A DNA stretch of 64,000 bases from the NCBI RefSeq assembly GCF_002286915.1, contig NZ_MVOG01000004.1, positions 62,001 to 126,000 of the forward strand. The letters are read 5' to 3'. Each line of letters opens with the position of its first letter. The stretch's first letter is position 1. The stretch is from Bifidobacterium italicum. Lineage in GTDB: Bacteria; Actinomycetota; Actinomycetes; Actinomycetales; Bifidobacteriaceae. A model generated the notes under the pieces. That model had not been told where the DNA came from, did not search any database, and saw nothing but the letters and a program-made list of their open reading frames with translations. The translations under genes were made by a program, and so were the position numbers. This document shows positions 1-7,010 of the stretch, piece after piece.

Positions 1-289
1 TCGACCACGAACTCGCCTCCATCGGCAAGGCCCGGCTGCTGATCATCGACGAATTCGGCTACAGCCCGGCGACGAGGAAGGAAGCCGCCTGCTCTTCCAG
101 ATCATCTCCGACAGCTACGAGACAAGGAGCGTCATCTACACCACCAACATCGAATTCAGCGGCTGGGGACGCATCCTGGGCGACGCCAACATGGCCGCCG
201 CCCTCATCGACCGCACCGTCCACCACGGCAGACTCATCAGATTCCAAGGCGAATCCTACCGAAGCCAACACGCGCTCATGACCAAATAA
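1..289 (+). pseudogene. IS21-family IstB-like ATPase, truncated and frameshifted remnant
   Basis: IstB is the AAA+ helper ATPase of IS21-type transposons. The first reading frame gives a Walker B-like LLIIDEFGY. The normal IstB continuation (DEEGSRLLFQIISDSYETR, then TTNIEFSGWGRILGD and LIDRTVHHG) resumes about 3 codons later in another frame. One base is therefore missing, or two are added, near position 69. The remnant ends at a TAA at 287-289, and its 5' part lies outside the window. No transposase (IstA) is visible here. It marks an old insertion-sequence boundary at the left end of the accessory region. The family call is firm; the exact mutation is inferred from family alignment recalled from memory. 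Confidence 0.85.
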
Positions 290-402
290 CCAAACCCGCG
301 GCCCGATACCGACCACCAAGCCGAAACCACCGCCACAAGTGCGGAAAACTAGTGACCACAATGCGGAACACAACTTGCCCAAACACAGACGCCGTCGGCG
401 CG

Positions 403-607
403 CAGCTGAACCGCGTGGCTTTTTCCGGGCACGCGTATCGAATCGATCAGTCTGCAGTATGCCACAGTCAGCGATGTCGATCTGCGCGGCGCACAACTAC
501 GCCGTATTGAGCGTGTGGAATACCTTCGCGGAACCACGATGTCGCTCGACCAGATCGCCGACCTCGCCGCCGCGTTCGCTGCGAGCCTCCGCATCCGCAC
601 AGATTGA
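403..607 (+). pseudogene. Decayed C-terminus of a pentapeptide-repeat protein
   Basis: One frame ending at the TGA at 605-607 reads VSDVDLRGAQLRRIERVEYL, followed by an LRGTT...QIADLAAAF tail. This matches the usual end of actinobacterial pentapeptide-repeat proteins (repeat coil, then LRG-type cap and a helix with QLxxLAPxLA). Just upstream another frame reads QLNRVAFSGHAYRID, which resembles the preceding repeats. The gene therefore seems to be broken by a frameshift near 430 and lacks its N-terminus. No start codon or ribosome-binding site precedes it. The rest of 290-742 holds no recognisable gene. Confidence 0.55.
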
Positions 608-701
608 AATCCAGTCGCCCCCACCACTTGTTTTGTTGTGATTGTTTTCGAAGTTGCAGTCAGGCCTCGTGTCGTGTTGTACGATAGAACGTAGTGTCAC
701 G

Positions 702-724
702 TATAAACGTAAAACACGTTTATA
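702..724. promoter_or_regulatory. Perfect 9-bp inverted repeat just upstream of the ATPase/TOPRIM-like pair
   Basis: TATAAACGT (702-710) and ACGTTTATA (716-724) are perfect inverted arms separated by AAAAC. They lie 6 nt before the AAGGAGG ribosome-binding site of the ATPase gene. Position and symmetry suggest a repressor operator overlapping the promoter or leader. Neither downstream protein shows an obvious DNA-binding domain, so the regulator is unknown. Confidence 0.5.
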
Positions 725-742
725 AATGCAAAGGAGGCGGAT

Positions 743-1954
743 GTGAAAATCGTCACGATGAGGGCGAAGGGGCTTAAGCTCTTTTCCGCTGATTGGACTT
801 CCATCGATCTGTATGCAACTGGGCGTGTGAGCGGTGATGATACGGGGACAAGGAGATTCAGTGGCCCTGGAGCATCCGTGGCATCCCAGACAGTTGTGGC
901 GTTCGCCGGTCTCAACGCCACTGGTAAAAGTACCACGTTGCGTCTTCTGTCCCTTGCCAGCCAAATGGTTATTGGTACAGCTCTCAATGATGGCACCTGT
1001 GTGGCAGTTGCGAAACTTCTGGAAGAGTCCGGCCTCGATCTGCAAATAGTGCTTGAGCATGCAGGCGAGTGGTATCTTCTGGAATCCCATGTGGACTCCA
1101 TGGGGAATCTGTGGAGAGAGCCAACCTCTGCCGATACTCAGTCCCCCTTCCGTTTTGGATCCGAAACGTTGTGGCAACATCGAGGCAGACGAATCAGCAA
1201 AAAGGAATTGGCTGATGTTGACGCTTTCCGGAGCCATTGTGAGATCATGCGTACAAGGGGCGAACTCAGCAAGGATCTTGCAGTCGCTCTGGGGCGGAAC
1301 CGTTCCATCGTCACCCTGCTGCGCGATGATGGCGCGCGTGGTCTTGGAATGGGCTACTACGATAGTTCTTTGAACATTCCGGTGCCGATGAGTCCGATAC
1401 CGACCCAGGTGGTCAGGTTCTTCGATAACACGGTGGAGCATCTCGATCTTGATGGGGAGAACGTCTTCCATGTCAAATTCGCAGGTGAGGAGCGTTCCTA
1501 TGACGTGTCTCCGATGGATTTGCCCCTACTCCTCAGTTCCGGCACGATGCGTGGATCTCAGATCATGCAGATGGTCATCAGCGTGCTGATGCATGGAGAC
1601 ATGCTGCTTGTTGACGAATTGGAGAATAGTCTGAACAAACGTCTTATACAGACCATTTTTGATTTGTTTACCAGTCAGGTGACCAATCCTCACGGCGCAT
1701 GCCTGATTTTCACCACGCATTATCCGGAGTTATTGGATTACCTCGATCGGACGGACTGCATATATTTCATGAGGCGTATGAAAAACGGCAAGGTTGATGC
1801 CAGCAAATTGTCTGATTTGGAACCGCGCTACGATATCAAGCGTAGCGAAATGTTCCTGTCGAACCAGTTTGGCGCCACGGCTCCCAAAGCCGCTGAAATC
1901 ATGATGTTGCGGAACTATATCACCCACAGGCTCTCTGCGGATTCGGGGCAGTGA
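743..1954 (+). CDS. AAA/ABC-type ATPase of a putative defence pair
   Basis: 403-residue P-loop ATPase of the SMC/ABC-like (AAA_15/AAA_21) class. The Walker A is GLNATGKST near residue 57. An ABC-signature-like LSSGTMRGSQ near 265 is followed by Walker B LLVDELENS near 288 and a switch-like TTHYPE near 325. The start is GTG at 743; the ATG at 741 runs straight into a stop, and AAGGAGG sits 5 nt upstream. The next gene overlaps it by one base (TGATG), so the two are almost certainly co-translated. ATPases of this class act with small nuclease-like partners in RloAB-, PARIS- or OLD-like phage-defence systems. Which of these applies, if any, is inference. Base composition is less GC-rich than the core genes, suggesting acquisition. 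Confidence 0.8.
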   Translation: MKIVTMRAKGLKLFSADWTSIDLYATGRVSGDDTGTRRFSGPGASVASQTVVAFAGLNATGKSTTLRLLSLASQMVIGTALNDGTCVAVAKLLEESGLDLQIVLEHAGEWYLLESHVDSMGNLWREPTSADTQSPFRFGSETLWQHRGRRISKKELADVDAFRSHCEIMRTRGELSKDLAVALGRNRSIVTLLRDDGARGLGMGYYDSSLNIPVPMSPIPTQVVRFFDNTVEHLDLDGENVFHVKFAGEERSYDVSPMDLPLLLSSGTMRGSQIMQMVISVLMHGDMLLVDELENSLNKRLIQTIFDLFTSQVTNPHGACLIFTTHYPELLDYLDRTDCIYFMRRMKNGKVDASKLSDLEPRYDIKRSEMFLSNQFGATAPKAAEIMMLRNYITHRLSADSGQ

Positions 1955-2523
1955 TGAGCGGTGCTTTCGATCCCGAATGTCTGCGGAACGCGAGGATTGC
2001 CATAATCTGCGAGGGCTCCATGGAGCGGGTGGTTATGGAAACCCTACTTGCGGCGCATGCACTGGTTTTTGATGCCGAACAGGTGATTCCGGATGTTGCC
2101 ACAGGTAGGGCAACCATACCTGTGCGGTCAGCGGACAAATTTGCCGATACGTATCTCACCATGGAATGGGATGCGCAAGTGGTCGTTATACGGGTGCTTG
2201 ATTCTCTTCGTGAACGATTCGTACTTCCGAAAGCATATAGGAATATGCCAGTGTATTCATTCCACACGCGACCGGAGATTGAGCATTTGGTGATTCTTGC
2301 GGAGGGCCAAGAGGGAGCATGGCAGTCCTATAGCCAAAAACAGAAGAATGCCAAGCCTTCGGGCTTCTGTCGCAGTGTATTGGGATATGCCGATGTGAAG
2401 CGCGAAGATTGGGCGCGTGTGTACTGGCAGGACCCTGACGATCTACGTAATGCAATCCGCGAATACCATAGAATCCACCGATGCGAGAAAAATGAATATG
2501 ATCTTATGTGGTTACTGAAGTGA
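1954..2523 (+). CDS. TOPRIM-like partner protein of the ATPase (putative effector)
   Basis: 189 residues if the ATG at 1954 is used (GTG 1951 adds one codon). The N-terminus has a hydrophobic strand ending in acidic ICEGSMERVVMETLL, like the EG motif of TOPRIM nucleases. Farther on, VVVIRVLDSLRE could supply the second acidic strand, and HTRPEIEHLVIL is followed by KPSGFCRSVLGYADVK. From memory, the PEIE-LVI...KPS pattern recurs in small proteins encoded beside similar ATPases. I cannot name the family with certainty. The TGATG overlap with the ATPase shows they form a unit. A nuclease effector gated by the ATPase is the likely role. Nothing in the protein suggests DNA-sequence recognition or a membrane location. 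Confidence 0.55.
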   Translation: MSGAFDPECLRNARIAIICEGSMERVVMETLLAAHALVFDAEQVIPDVATGRATIPVRSADKFADTYLTMEWDAQVVVIRVLDSLRERFVLPKAYRNMPVYSFHTRPEIEHLVILAEGQEGAWQSYSQKQKNAKPSGFCRSVLGYADVKREDWARVYWQDPDDLRNAIREYHRIHRCEKNEYDLMWLLK

Positions 2524-2879
2524 ATCAGACATCAACTCATTGTTGCAGCACAGTGTCGTCACTCCGTATCGTGTGGCAACAAACGATGTCGCGAACGCGT
2601 CCGCCAACGTGGACAGGCCGCCGCGGACAATGCGACGCAGCAGATCGCGCGCGGTTCTGTCGGATTCTTCGAATCGCGCGGTTCTGACTATGCGGTGAGT
2701 GTATTGCCCGATCCCGCATACGCGCCTCCCACGGTGACCGGTCGCGCATGCCGGATACGACGGCCGCTTGTGCAGTACCTCCGTGTACAGCACAAGCGGC
2801 CGCTTTTGTATCCTGCTGAACATCGTCGGATGGCTCGAATCGACATCCTTGTACCAACATTGGCGCATCATGAACATCA
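2524..2879. other. Gene-poor interval with a possible gene fragment on the minus strand
   Basis: No intact gene is supported. The minus strand between about 2700 and 2525 can be read as RFEESDRTARDLLRRIVRGG and onward with coding-like base use, but it lacks a start and a recognisable family. It may be the tail of a decayed gene. The right part carries a strong hairpin, listed separately. Confidence 0.4.
2761..2807. terminator. Hairpin terminator after the ATPase/TOPRIM-like pair
   Basis: CGGCCGCTTGTGC (2761-2773) pairs perfectly with GCACAAGCGGCCG (2790-2802), and CTTTTG follows on the plus strand. It lies some 240 nt downstream of the TOPRIM-like gene. It could end that transcript or insulate the Panacea-Doc module that follows. 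Confidence 0.55.
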
Positions 2880-3419
2880 ATGATACACAGCACAACGGCG
2901 GCCCCGATTCCCGCACTGCGAATCGCGCGGCGCATCGTCGCGGCATACGGGGGCACGTATTTCCTGACGAACCTCAAACTCAACCTGCTCGTCTACTGGT
3001 GCCAGGTCGCGGCACTACGGCGCACGGGTGCACCGTTGTTCGCGGATGAGGTCACGGTCGGCGAATGCGGACCCATCGTACCGCACGTGTGGGAAGCGTA
3101 CGAACACTTCGGGCTTCGTACGGTCCGCGAGCGCGACGAATGGCAGGAGGAACCGCTCAACGATGATGCGGAGGCCATCGTCGCGCACGTCGTCGGGGAG
3201 TACGCACCGCTCACCGTAGTCGATCTGCTCACGTTGTCGAGCGCGGACGATGGCGTATGGTCGCGCGCACATGCACGCGGCAGCGGCGATATCGGCATCG
3301 ACGACATCCTCATATCGGCGGATATGCGGCGCGCGGTGCCGACGCACACACTCGCGCACTGCGTCGCCGACGTGACCCGGGAATACGCGAACGCGCTGCG
3401 TCTGCTGGAGCGTTCATAA
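2880..3419 (+). CDS. Panacea-domain (DUF4065/SocA-like) antitoxin
   Basis: 179 residues. The core YGGTYFLTNLKLNLLVYWCQ (residues 24-43), then FADEVTVGECGPIVPHVWEA, is the Panacea/DUF4065 fold. In this family the N-terminal tyrosine/leucine-rich helix and the GPIV-type turn are the most conserved parts. Panacea proteins act as neutralising antitoxins for many unrelated toxins. Here the partner is a Doc/Fic protein starting 5 nt after the TAA stop. No clear Shine-Dalgarno precedes the ATG at 2880, so the true start could differ slightly. The C-terminal part (residues 100-179) varies in the family. Autoregulation is plausible but not shown by the sequence. Confidence 0.85.
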   Translation: MIHSTTAAPIPALRIARRIVAAYGGTYFLTNLKLNLLVYWCQVAALRRTGAPLFADEVTVGECGPIVPHVWEAYEHFGLRTVRERDEWQEEPLNDDAEAIVAHVVGEYAPLTVVDLLTLSSADDGVWSRAHARGSGDIGIDDILISADMRRAVPTHTLAHCVADVTREYANALRLLERS

Positions 3420-3424
3420 CGACG

Positions 3425-3973
3425 ATGGGGCGGAACATGGAACGACAGAACATGGAACGACGGAACGGGAAACAGGGCGTGGAACAACAGATGGAACGAT
3501 GTGTGGAACCGATCGAACTCGACGGCAAGCAGATGCGTATGGATGCGCTCGCGGAATCGGTTTTCGAAGTGTACATCGATACGATACGCGGCACCGGGCT
3601 TGACATTACGGCGACCGCGCCGGCGACGGTCGACGAGAGGATCCTCGGACGTGTGCAGTCGGTGCTCGGTTCGACGTTCCTGAGCTTCTTCGGCGTCACA
3701 CCGCGGCAACGCTACGCGGACGTCTTCGCGCAGATCTCCGATTTCGCGACGCGTTTCGCGAAAGACCACATCTTCCCCGACGGCAACAAACGTACGGCTG
3801 TGAAGATGGCGCTCGCGATCCTGAAGATGCACGGTTGGGATGTACGCGCGAACGACGCCGAGGACGCGGCGGACAACGAGCTGTACCAGTGGGTGCAGGG
3901 CATCGTCACCGGCCGCGGCGGCGCGGACGAACTCGCCGGTTTCCTGCGCGAGCACGCGGTGCGGGTGGGGTAG
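3425..3973 (+). CDS. Doc/Fic-family toxin
   Basis: 182 residues from the ATG at 3425. HIFPDGNKRTA (near residue 116) is an intact Doc motif (HxFx(D/N)xNKR). Doc proteins of this type phosphorylate, and other Fic proteins AMPylate, their targets; Doc itself inactivates EF-Tu. The YADVFAQISDFATRFAKD helix before the motif and VKMALAILKMHGWDV after it also match Doc. The N-terminus holds a tandem echo (MERQNMERRN) encoded by a short direct repeat, so translation may start at one of several in-frame ATGs between 3425 and about 3492. The Panacea antitoxin gene is immediately upstream. All catalytic residues are present, so the toxin is probably functional. Confidence 0.85.
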   Translation: MGRNMERQNMERRNGKQGVEQQMERCVEPIELDGKQMRMDALAESVFEVYIDTIRGTGLDITATAPATVDERILGRVQSVLGSTFLSFFGVTPRQRYADVFAQISDFATRFAKDHIFPDGNKRTAVKMALAILKMHGWDVRANDAEDAADNELYQWVQGIVTGRGGADELAGFLREHAVRVG

Positions 3974-4142
3974 CGTTGGGTCGGGAAATTGGGCGAGCGC
4001 GAGGGAAACGGCAATGCCCAGAAACCTTGAGGCCGGACGCACGATGCTGCCGTCATCTTGGGATGATCCCGAGATGATGCGTATGACGGGCTCTGAGTTG
4101 CGGCTATGCGAAAACCGAGCCTTGAGTCTGGCGAGGGATATC

Positions 4143-4712
4143 TCAGAATGAAGGTTGTATCGGATAGGTGGCAGCTTTGAACAGGCTTGTGTCGCCGAGT
4201 AACTGCCGGGTTGTGCAGGTCCGCACGTCCAAGGCCGACGCAACGTCGGGAATCTTCGGCTCTTTCCTGATGGATTGTTTTGGAGTCGGTTTGTCCATTC
4301 CCTCATCGGTGACGATTGCGACTCCATGTACCTTGGCGGCGGCGATGAGCCAAGGATCGGCTTTGGATTCCGCGCTCCACTGATTCACAGCGGACGGCTG
4401 ATAGCATTTGCAGGTAACGAGATAATCCTGAACTTCGACGTATGCGGCTAAGATCGCATCCGTTTTGCGGCTGAGAATCCTGCCTCTGAAGACCGCTTCG
4501 GTCCACTGGGCCAACACGTCCCATGTATTGGGCGGTGCTTGTTTGGGCACGAGCTCGTCGTACACCACATCGAGCATGAGGAGTATGCCGTCCGAGGCTG
4601 CCTGCTCCAGTGTTTGCCAGAAAGGCTGGAACATCCTAGTGCTGAAGGGATAATGCACCCGATGGGCGCTGATCAGTACATTGGAATCGACGAGATAGGG
4701 ATCAGACATCAT
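4143..4712 (-). CDS. DUF4411 PIN-domain protein (putative ribonuclease toxin)
   Basis: 189 residues. The start YLVDSNVLISA carries the first PIN acidic residue. MLDVVYDELVP, DPWLIAAAKVHG and IVTDEGMD supply the others, and the length fits DUF4411. PIN proteins are Mg-dependent RNases and often toxins. Its start overlaps the end of the ImmA/IrrE-like gene by 11 nt on the same strand. DUF4411 genes are typically found beside XRE-ImmA/IrrE genes, which supports a toxin-antitoxin or regulator pair. The MM start at 4712 or the second ATG at 4709 are equally possible. The preceding partner is broken in this strain, so control of the PIN protein may be altered. Confidence 0.75.
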   Translation of the reverse strand: MMSDPYLVDSNVLISAHRVHYPFSTRMFQPFWQTLEQAASDGILLMLDVVYDELVPKQAPPNTWDVLAQWTEAVFRGRILSRKTDAILAAYVEVQDYLVTCKCYQPSAVNQWSAESKADPWLIAAAKVHGVAIVTDEGMDKPTPKQSIRKEPKIPDVASALDVRTCTTRQLLGDTSLFKAATYPIQPSF

Positions 4713-5439
4713 TCAGTCCCTTCTCTCGTAGCAATCCATCGTAGGCGCGCAGCGAGCGTATTCCGAGCAGGTCGAGCCCATCGGTGTACGGCAACGATCC
4801 GCTCTTGATGCTTTCGCTGACCATCCATACGTAGCGGTCGTCAAGGTGGAACGCGGTATTCGCATTCTGATTTCCGCCGTCCCGCTTCTTATCGGCGCTT
4901 TTCTTTGCCTCCAGCATCTGCCGTGTGTGGGATTCGACGACTTCTACGTCCTGATGCGTCGCAAGCTTAAGCTCGCATGCATGGATGGCCATTGTCAAGG
5001 CGCTCAGTCCATATAGATGCGCACACTCATCTGCCGCGGCGATGGGACCGGAATCGCTGTGATTCATCCAGACCTGTCTGAAGGCATCATCCTTGACCAA
5101 TGCTTGAACCACGGCGTGATTGATGAGCCGCTCAGCGGCCACCCGATTAGCCTCGAACATCGGATCGTTGTAGAGTTCGCTGGTGCCCAACAGCACATGA
5201 CCCACCTCATGAAGCAGCGAAAACATCATGCCTCTGTAGGAATCGTTGCGGTTGATGAAAATCAGCGGAGCTATATCGTCCAGCAACACGAAGGCGCGGA
5301 ATTCGTCGAGATCCAAGCGCCTGCGAGTCGTGCCCACCATGGAATCGACCATCACCATCAGACCGGCGTCCGAAGCCTGCCTGCGTACATAGCGGAAGCG
5401 GTCATTGTCCTGCTTCTTCAGGATGTGACGATCATCCAC
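4702..5439 (-). pseudogene. ImmA/IrrE metallopeptidase half of a split XRE-ImmA protein
   Basis: 245 codons from a GTG at 5439. The zinc-peptidase motif LLHEVGHVLLG (HExxH) is intact. Upstream, FRAFVLLDDIAPLIFINRND is typical of ImmA/IrrE proteins that degrade repressors or antitoxins. There is no ribosome-binding site before the GTG. The frame stays open upstream (RIVLVDDRHILKK) and overlaps the preceding N-terminal half by 22 nt in another frame. In the family these two parts form one protein of about 390 residues. The split therefore looks like a one-base frameshift near 5420-5450. A programmed frameshift or sequencing error is not excluded. Confidence 0.7.
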
Positions 5440-5879
5440 AAGGACAATACGTCGCGAATGTTTGCCGCCAACGACTCCGAAGCCTTGCAGTTCTTCGCCA
5501 TGCCCACGATGGCGTTCTTCTCGAAACCGGCGGAGATCATCTCGTCGCGAGCCCAGTCTTGACGACTGCGCATCACGCGAATCACGTCCTTAAGGTCGTT
5601 GCTTATCGCGGCGCCATCGTTGTTGATCGTTCGATACCGCAGCAGCGGCTCCTCTTCCTGCGGAGTCGGGAAAGAACGGACCAGACTGCCGAAAGGCACA
5701 TGGAGGGCCTTGCTCAACTTGGAGACCTTCGTGAAGGAGAGTCGCAGCGGCTCGTCGGAATCCAGCCAGCTGGGCAGCTGTGCAAGGTCGCCGTTGGTCG
5801 CGGCCACTGCGCCGGCGTCAGCGTCGCTGCTGCGCACGGCCCACTGCAGTACACGCGGTTGTACCGTCAAGGTCGCCAC
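5418..5879 (-). pseudogene. N-terminal (HTH-linked) half of the split XRE-ImmA protein
   Basis: 153 codons, GTG start at 5879 with an excellent AGGAGGTGA ribosome-binding site. The part around LSFTKVSKLSKALHVPFGSL matches the end of the XRE/helix-turn-helix region (…K…A..L.VPFG.LF) of XRE-ImmA/IrrE proteins. RQDWARDEMISAGF matches the linker helix. It runs into a stop at 5418 after SLWMIVTS, where the family should continue into the peptidase now encoded in the other frame. If made, it would be a DNA-binding fragment without protease activity. Confidence 0.65.
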
Positions 5880-6013
5880 TGTTCACCTCCTTCCTGGCTC
5901 TTTCGGAACGGTAAAGCACTCTCAGCACTCTCAATGATAAGGAAGACAGCCGGGTCGGACAACAACGCGGAATGTTGTACGAAACGCGTGATGATGGTAT
6001 TGGGCGCGAAGAT

Positions 6014-6120
6014 TCAATCAAGCCGTCATAGGGCGTGTTGATGTGTTTGAGTGTCTTCCGGTTCTGGCGTTGCCGGTAGAGGTAGTCGTCTCAGGCGCTG
6101 GCGGTCTACGTCAGGTTCAT
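6014..6120 (-). pseudogene. yoeB/txe toxin remnant with two Trp-to-stop mutations
   Basis: Reading down from the ATG at 6120, 3 nt after the antitoxin stop, gives MNLT-stop-TASA-stop-DDYLYRQRQNRKTLKHIN. YoeB toxins have MxLxWTxxAWDDYLYWQxxDRKTLKRIN. Both stops stand exactly where the family has tryptophan: TAG at 6108-6106 and TGA at 6093-6091, each one base from TGG. After HIN the sequence jumps to TPYDGL, as if about eight codons were deleted, and then loses similarity. The RNase toxin is certainly dead. The match is from memory of the family consensus. Confidence 0.75.
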
Positions 6121-6123
6121 CGG

Positions 6124-6384
6124 TCAGTTCTCGTCGAGCAGTCCGTGCTCGTGCAGGTCGCCATGCTGCGCCTGACGCATGCCGCGGAGGATCTTCTCAA
6201 CCATCGCCGGATTGCGGTAGATGCGCACCGTCTCCATCAGGCTGTCGTAGTCGGACTGGTTCATGACGATGATGTTATCCTCGGCGTCCTTGTTGGTGAC
6301 GAGCAGCGGCTCCGCGTCCTCGCGGATCTGACGGATGCTCTCCTTGAGATTGTTGCGGAACGAACTGTAGGTTATCGCGCGCAT
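6124..6384 (-). CDS. yefM: YefM/Phd-family antitoxin, now orphan
   Basis: 86 residues from the ATG at 6384, preceded by AAGGAG at 6 nt. MRAITYSSFRNNLKESIRQI, then PLLVTNKDAEDNIIVMNQSDY and SLMETVRIYRNP are classic YefM. YefM is a DNA-binding antitoxin that represses its operon and neutralises YoeB. Its toxin partner directly downstream is a pseudogene, so it is an orphan. It may persist as a regulator or as an anti-addiction gene against YoeB carried elsewhere. Confidence 0.9.
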   Translation of the reverse strand: MRAITYSSFRNNLKESIRQIREDAEPLLVTNKDAEDNIIVMNQSDYDSLMETVRIYRNPAMVEKILRGMRQAQHGDLHEHGLLDEN

Positions 6385-6448
6385 GGTTGCTCCTTGTATC
6401 GTGGCGCCGATCAGCGAAGAGGAAATCGTATGCTGAACGGACGCATCT

Positions 6449-6949
6449 CTACAGGATCTGCTCAATGCCGTATTTGTAGACGCGCATGCCGAGCGACTCG
6501 TAGAACCTGACGGCGGCGGGATTCGCAGCCCAGGCGTTGAGCGTCACGTTGTGGTAGCCGTGCGCGCGGGCGTAGTCGAGGACGTGACGGTACAGCGCCG
6601 TGCCCACATGCTTGCCGCGGGCGGCCTCGTCGACGCAGATGTCGTCGATGTACAGCGTGGCGATCGGCTGTAGGTTGTTGCTGCCCGCATGGTCCTCGCG
6701 CACGCAGAAGGCGTAGCCGAGCACGTCGCCGTTATCGTCGGCGGCGACGAAGATCGGTCGGTCATCGTCGGCGATGATCTGCGCGAGCTCGTCGGGCGTG
6801 TACTTGGTGCGGCCTTCGACGAACAGGTCGGGCCGCCCGTGCGCGTGCACGTCGTTGACCTGACGCAGCAGATCCATGATGGTGGCGGAATCGGAGAGCC
6901 TGGCGCGGCGGATGGTGAGATTCGTGGTGGTATTCGACATGGCTCCCAT
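6449..6949 (-). CDS. GNAT-family N-acetyltransferase
   Basis: 166 residues from the ATG at 6949; an in-frame ATG at 6940 gives 163 and is equally likely. The acetyl-CoA fold is clear: IRRARLSDSATIMDLLRQV at the start, strand IATLYIDDICVDEAARGKHV with the ARGKHVGTALYRHVL pyrophosphate-binding segment, then LNAWAANPAAVRFYESLGM. This last block matches small-molecule or protein acetyltransferases of the RimI type. The substrate cannot be inferred. It is transcribed toward the yefM remnant locus, with 65 nt between them. Confidence 0.85.
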   Translation of the reverse strand: MGAMSNTTTNLTIRRARLSDSATIMDLLRQVNDVHAHGRPDLFVEGRTKYTPDELAQIIADDDRPIFVAADDNGDVLGYAFCVREDHAGSNNLQPIATLYIDDICVDEAARGKHVGTALYRHVLDYARAHGYHNVTLNAWAANPAAVRFYESLGMRVYKYGIEQIL

Positions 6950-7010
6950 CGTACGTCCGGGAAGGAACGGCGCGGTGGACGTGCGCCGGTTGGGACGGTG
7001 TGCGCTTATA

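Noticed and set aside
743-2523. Calling the ATPase/TOPRIM-like pair PARIS, Gabija or RloAB
   Set aside because: The partner is too small for AriB or GajA/GajB, and its PEIE...KPS block does not match my memory of RloB. The generic description is safer.
4014-4151. A 45-codon plus-strand open frame after the Doc gene (WDDPEMMRMTGSELRL region)
   Set aside because: No ribosome-binding site or family. It overlaps the end of the convergent PIN gene. It could be a fragment but is not supported as a gene.
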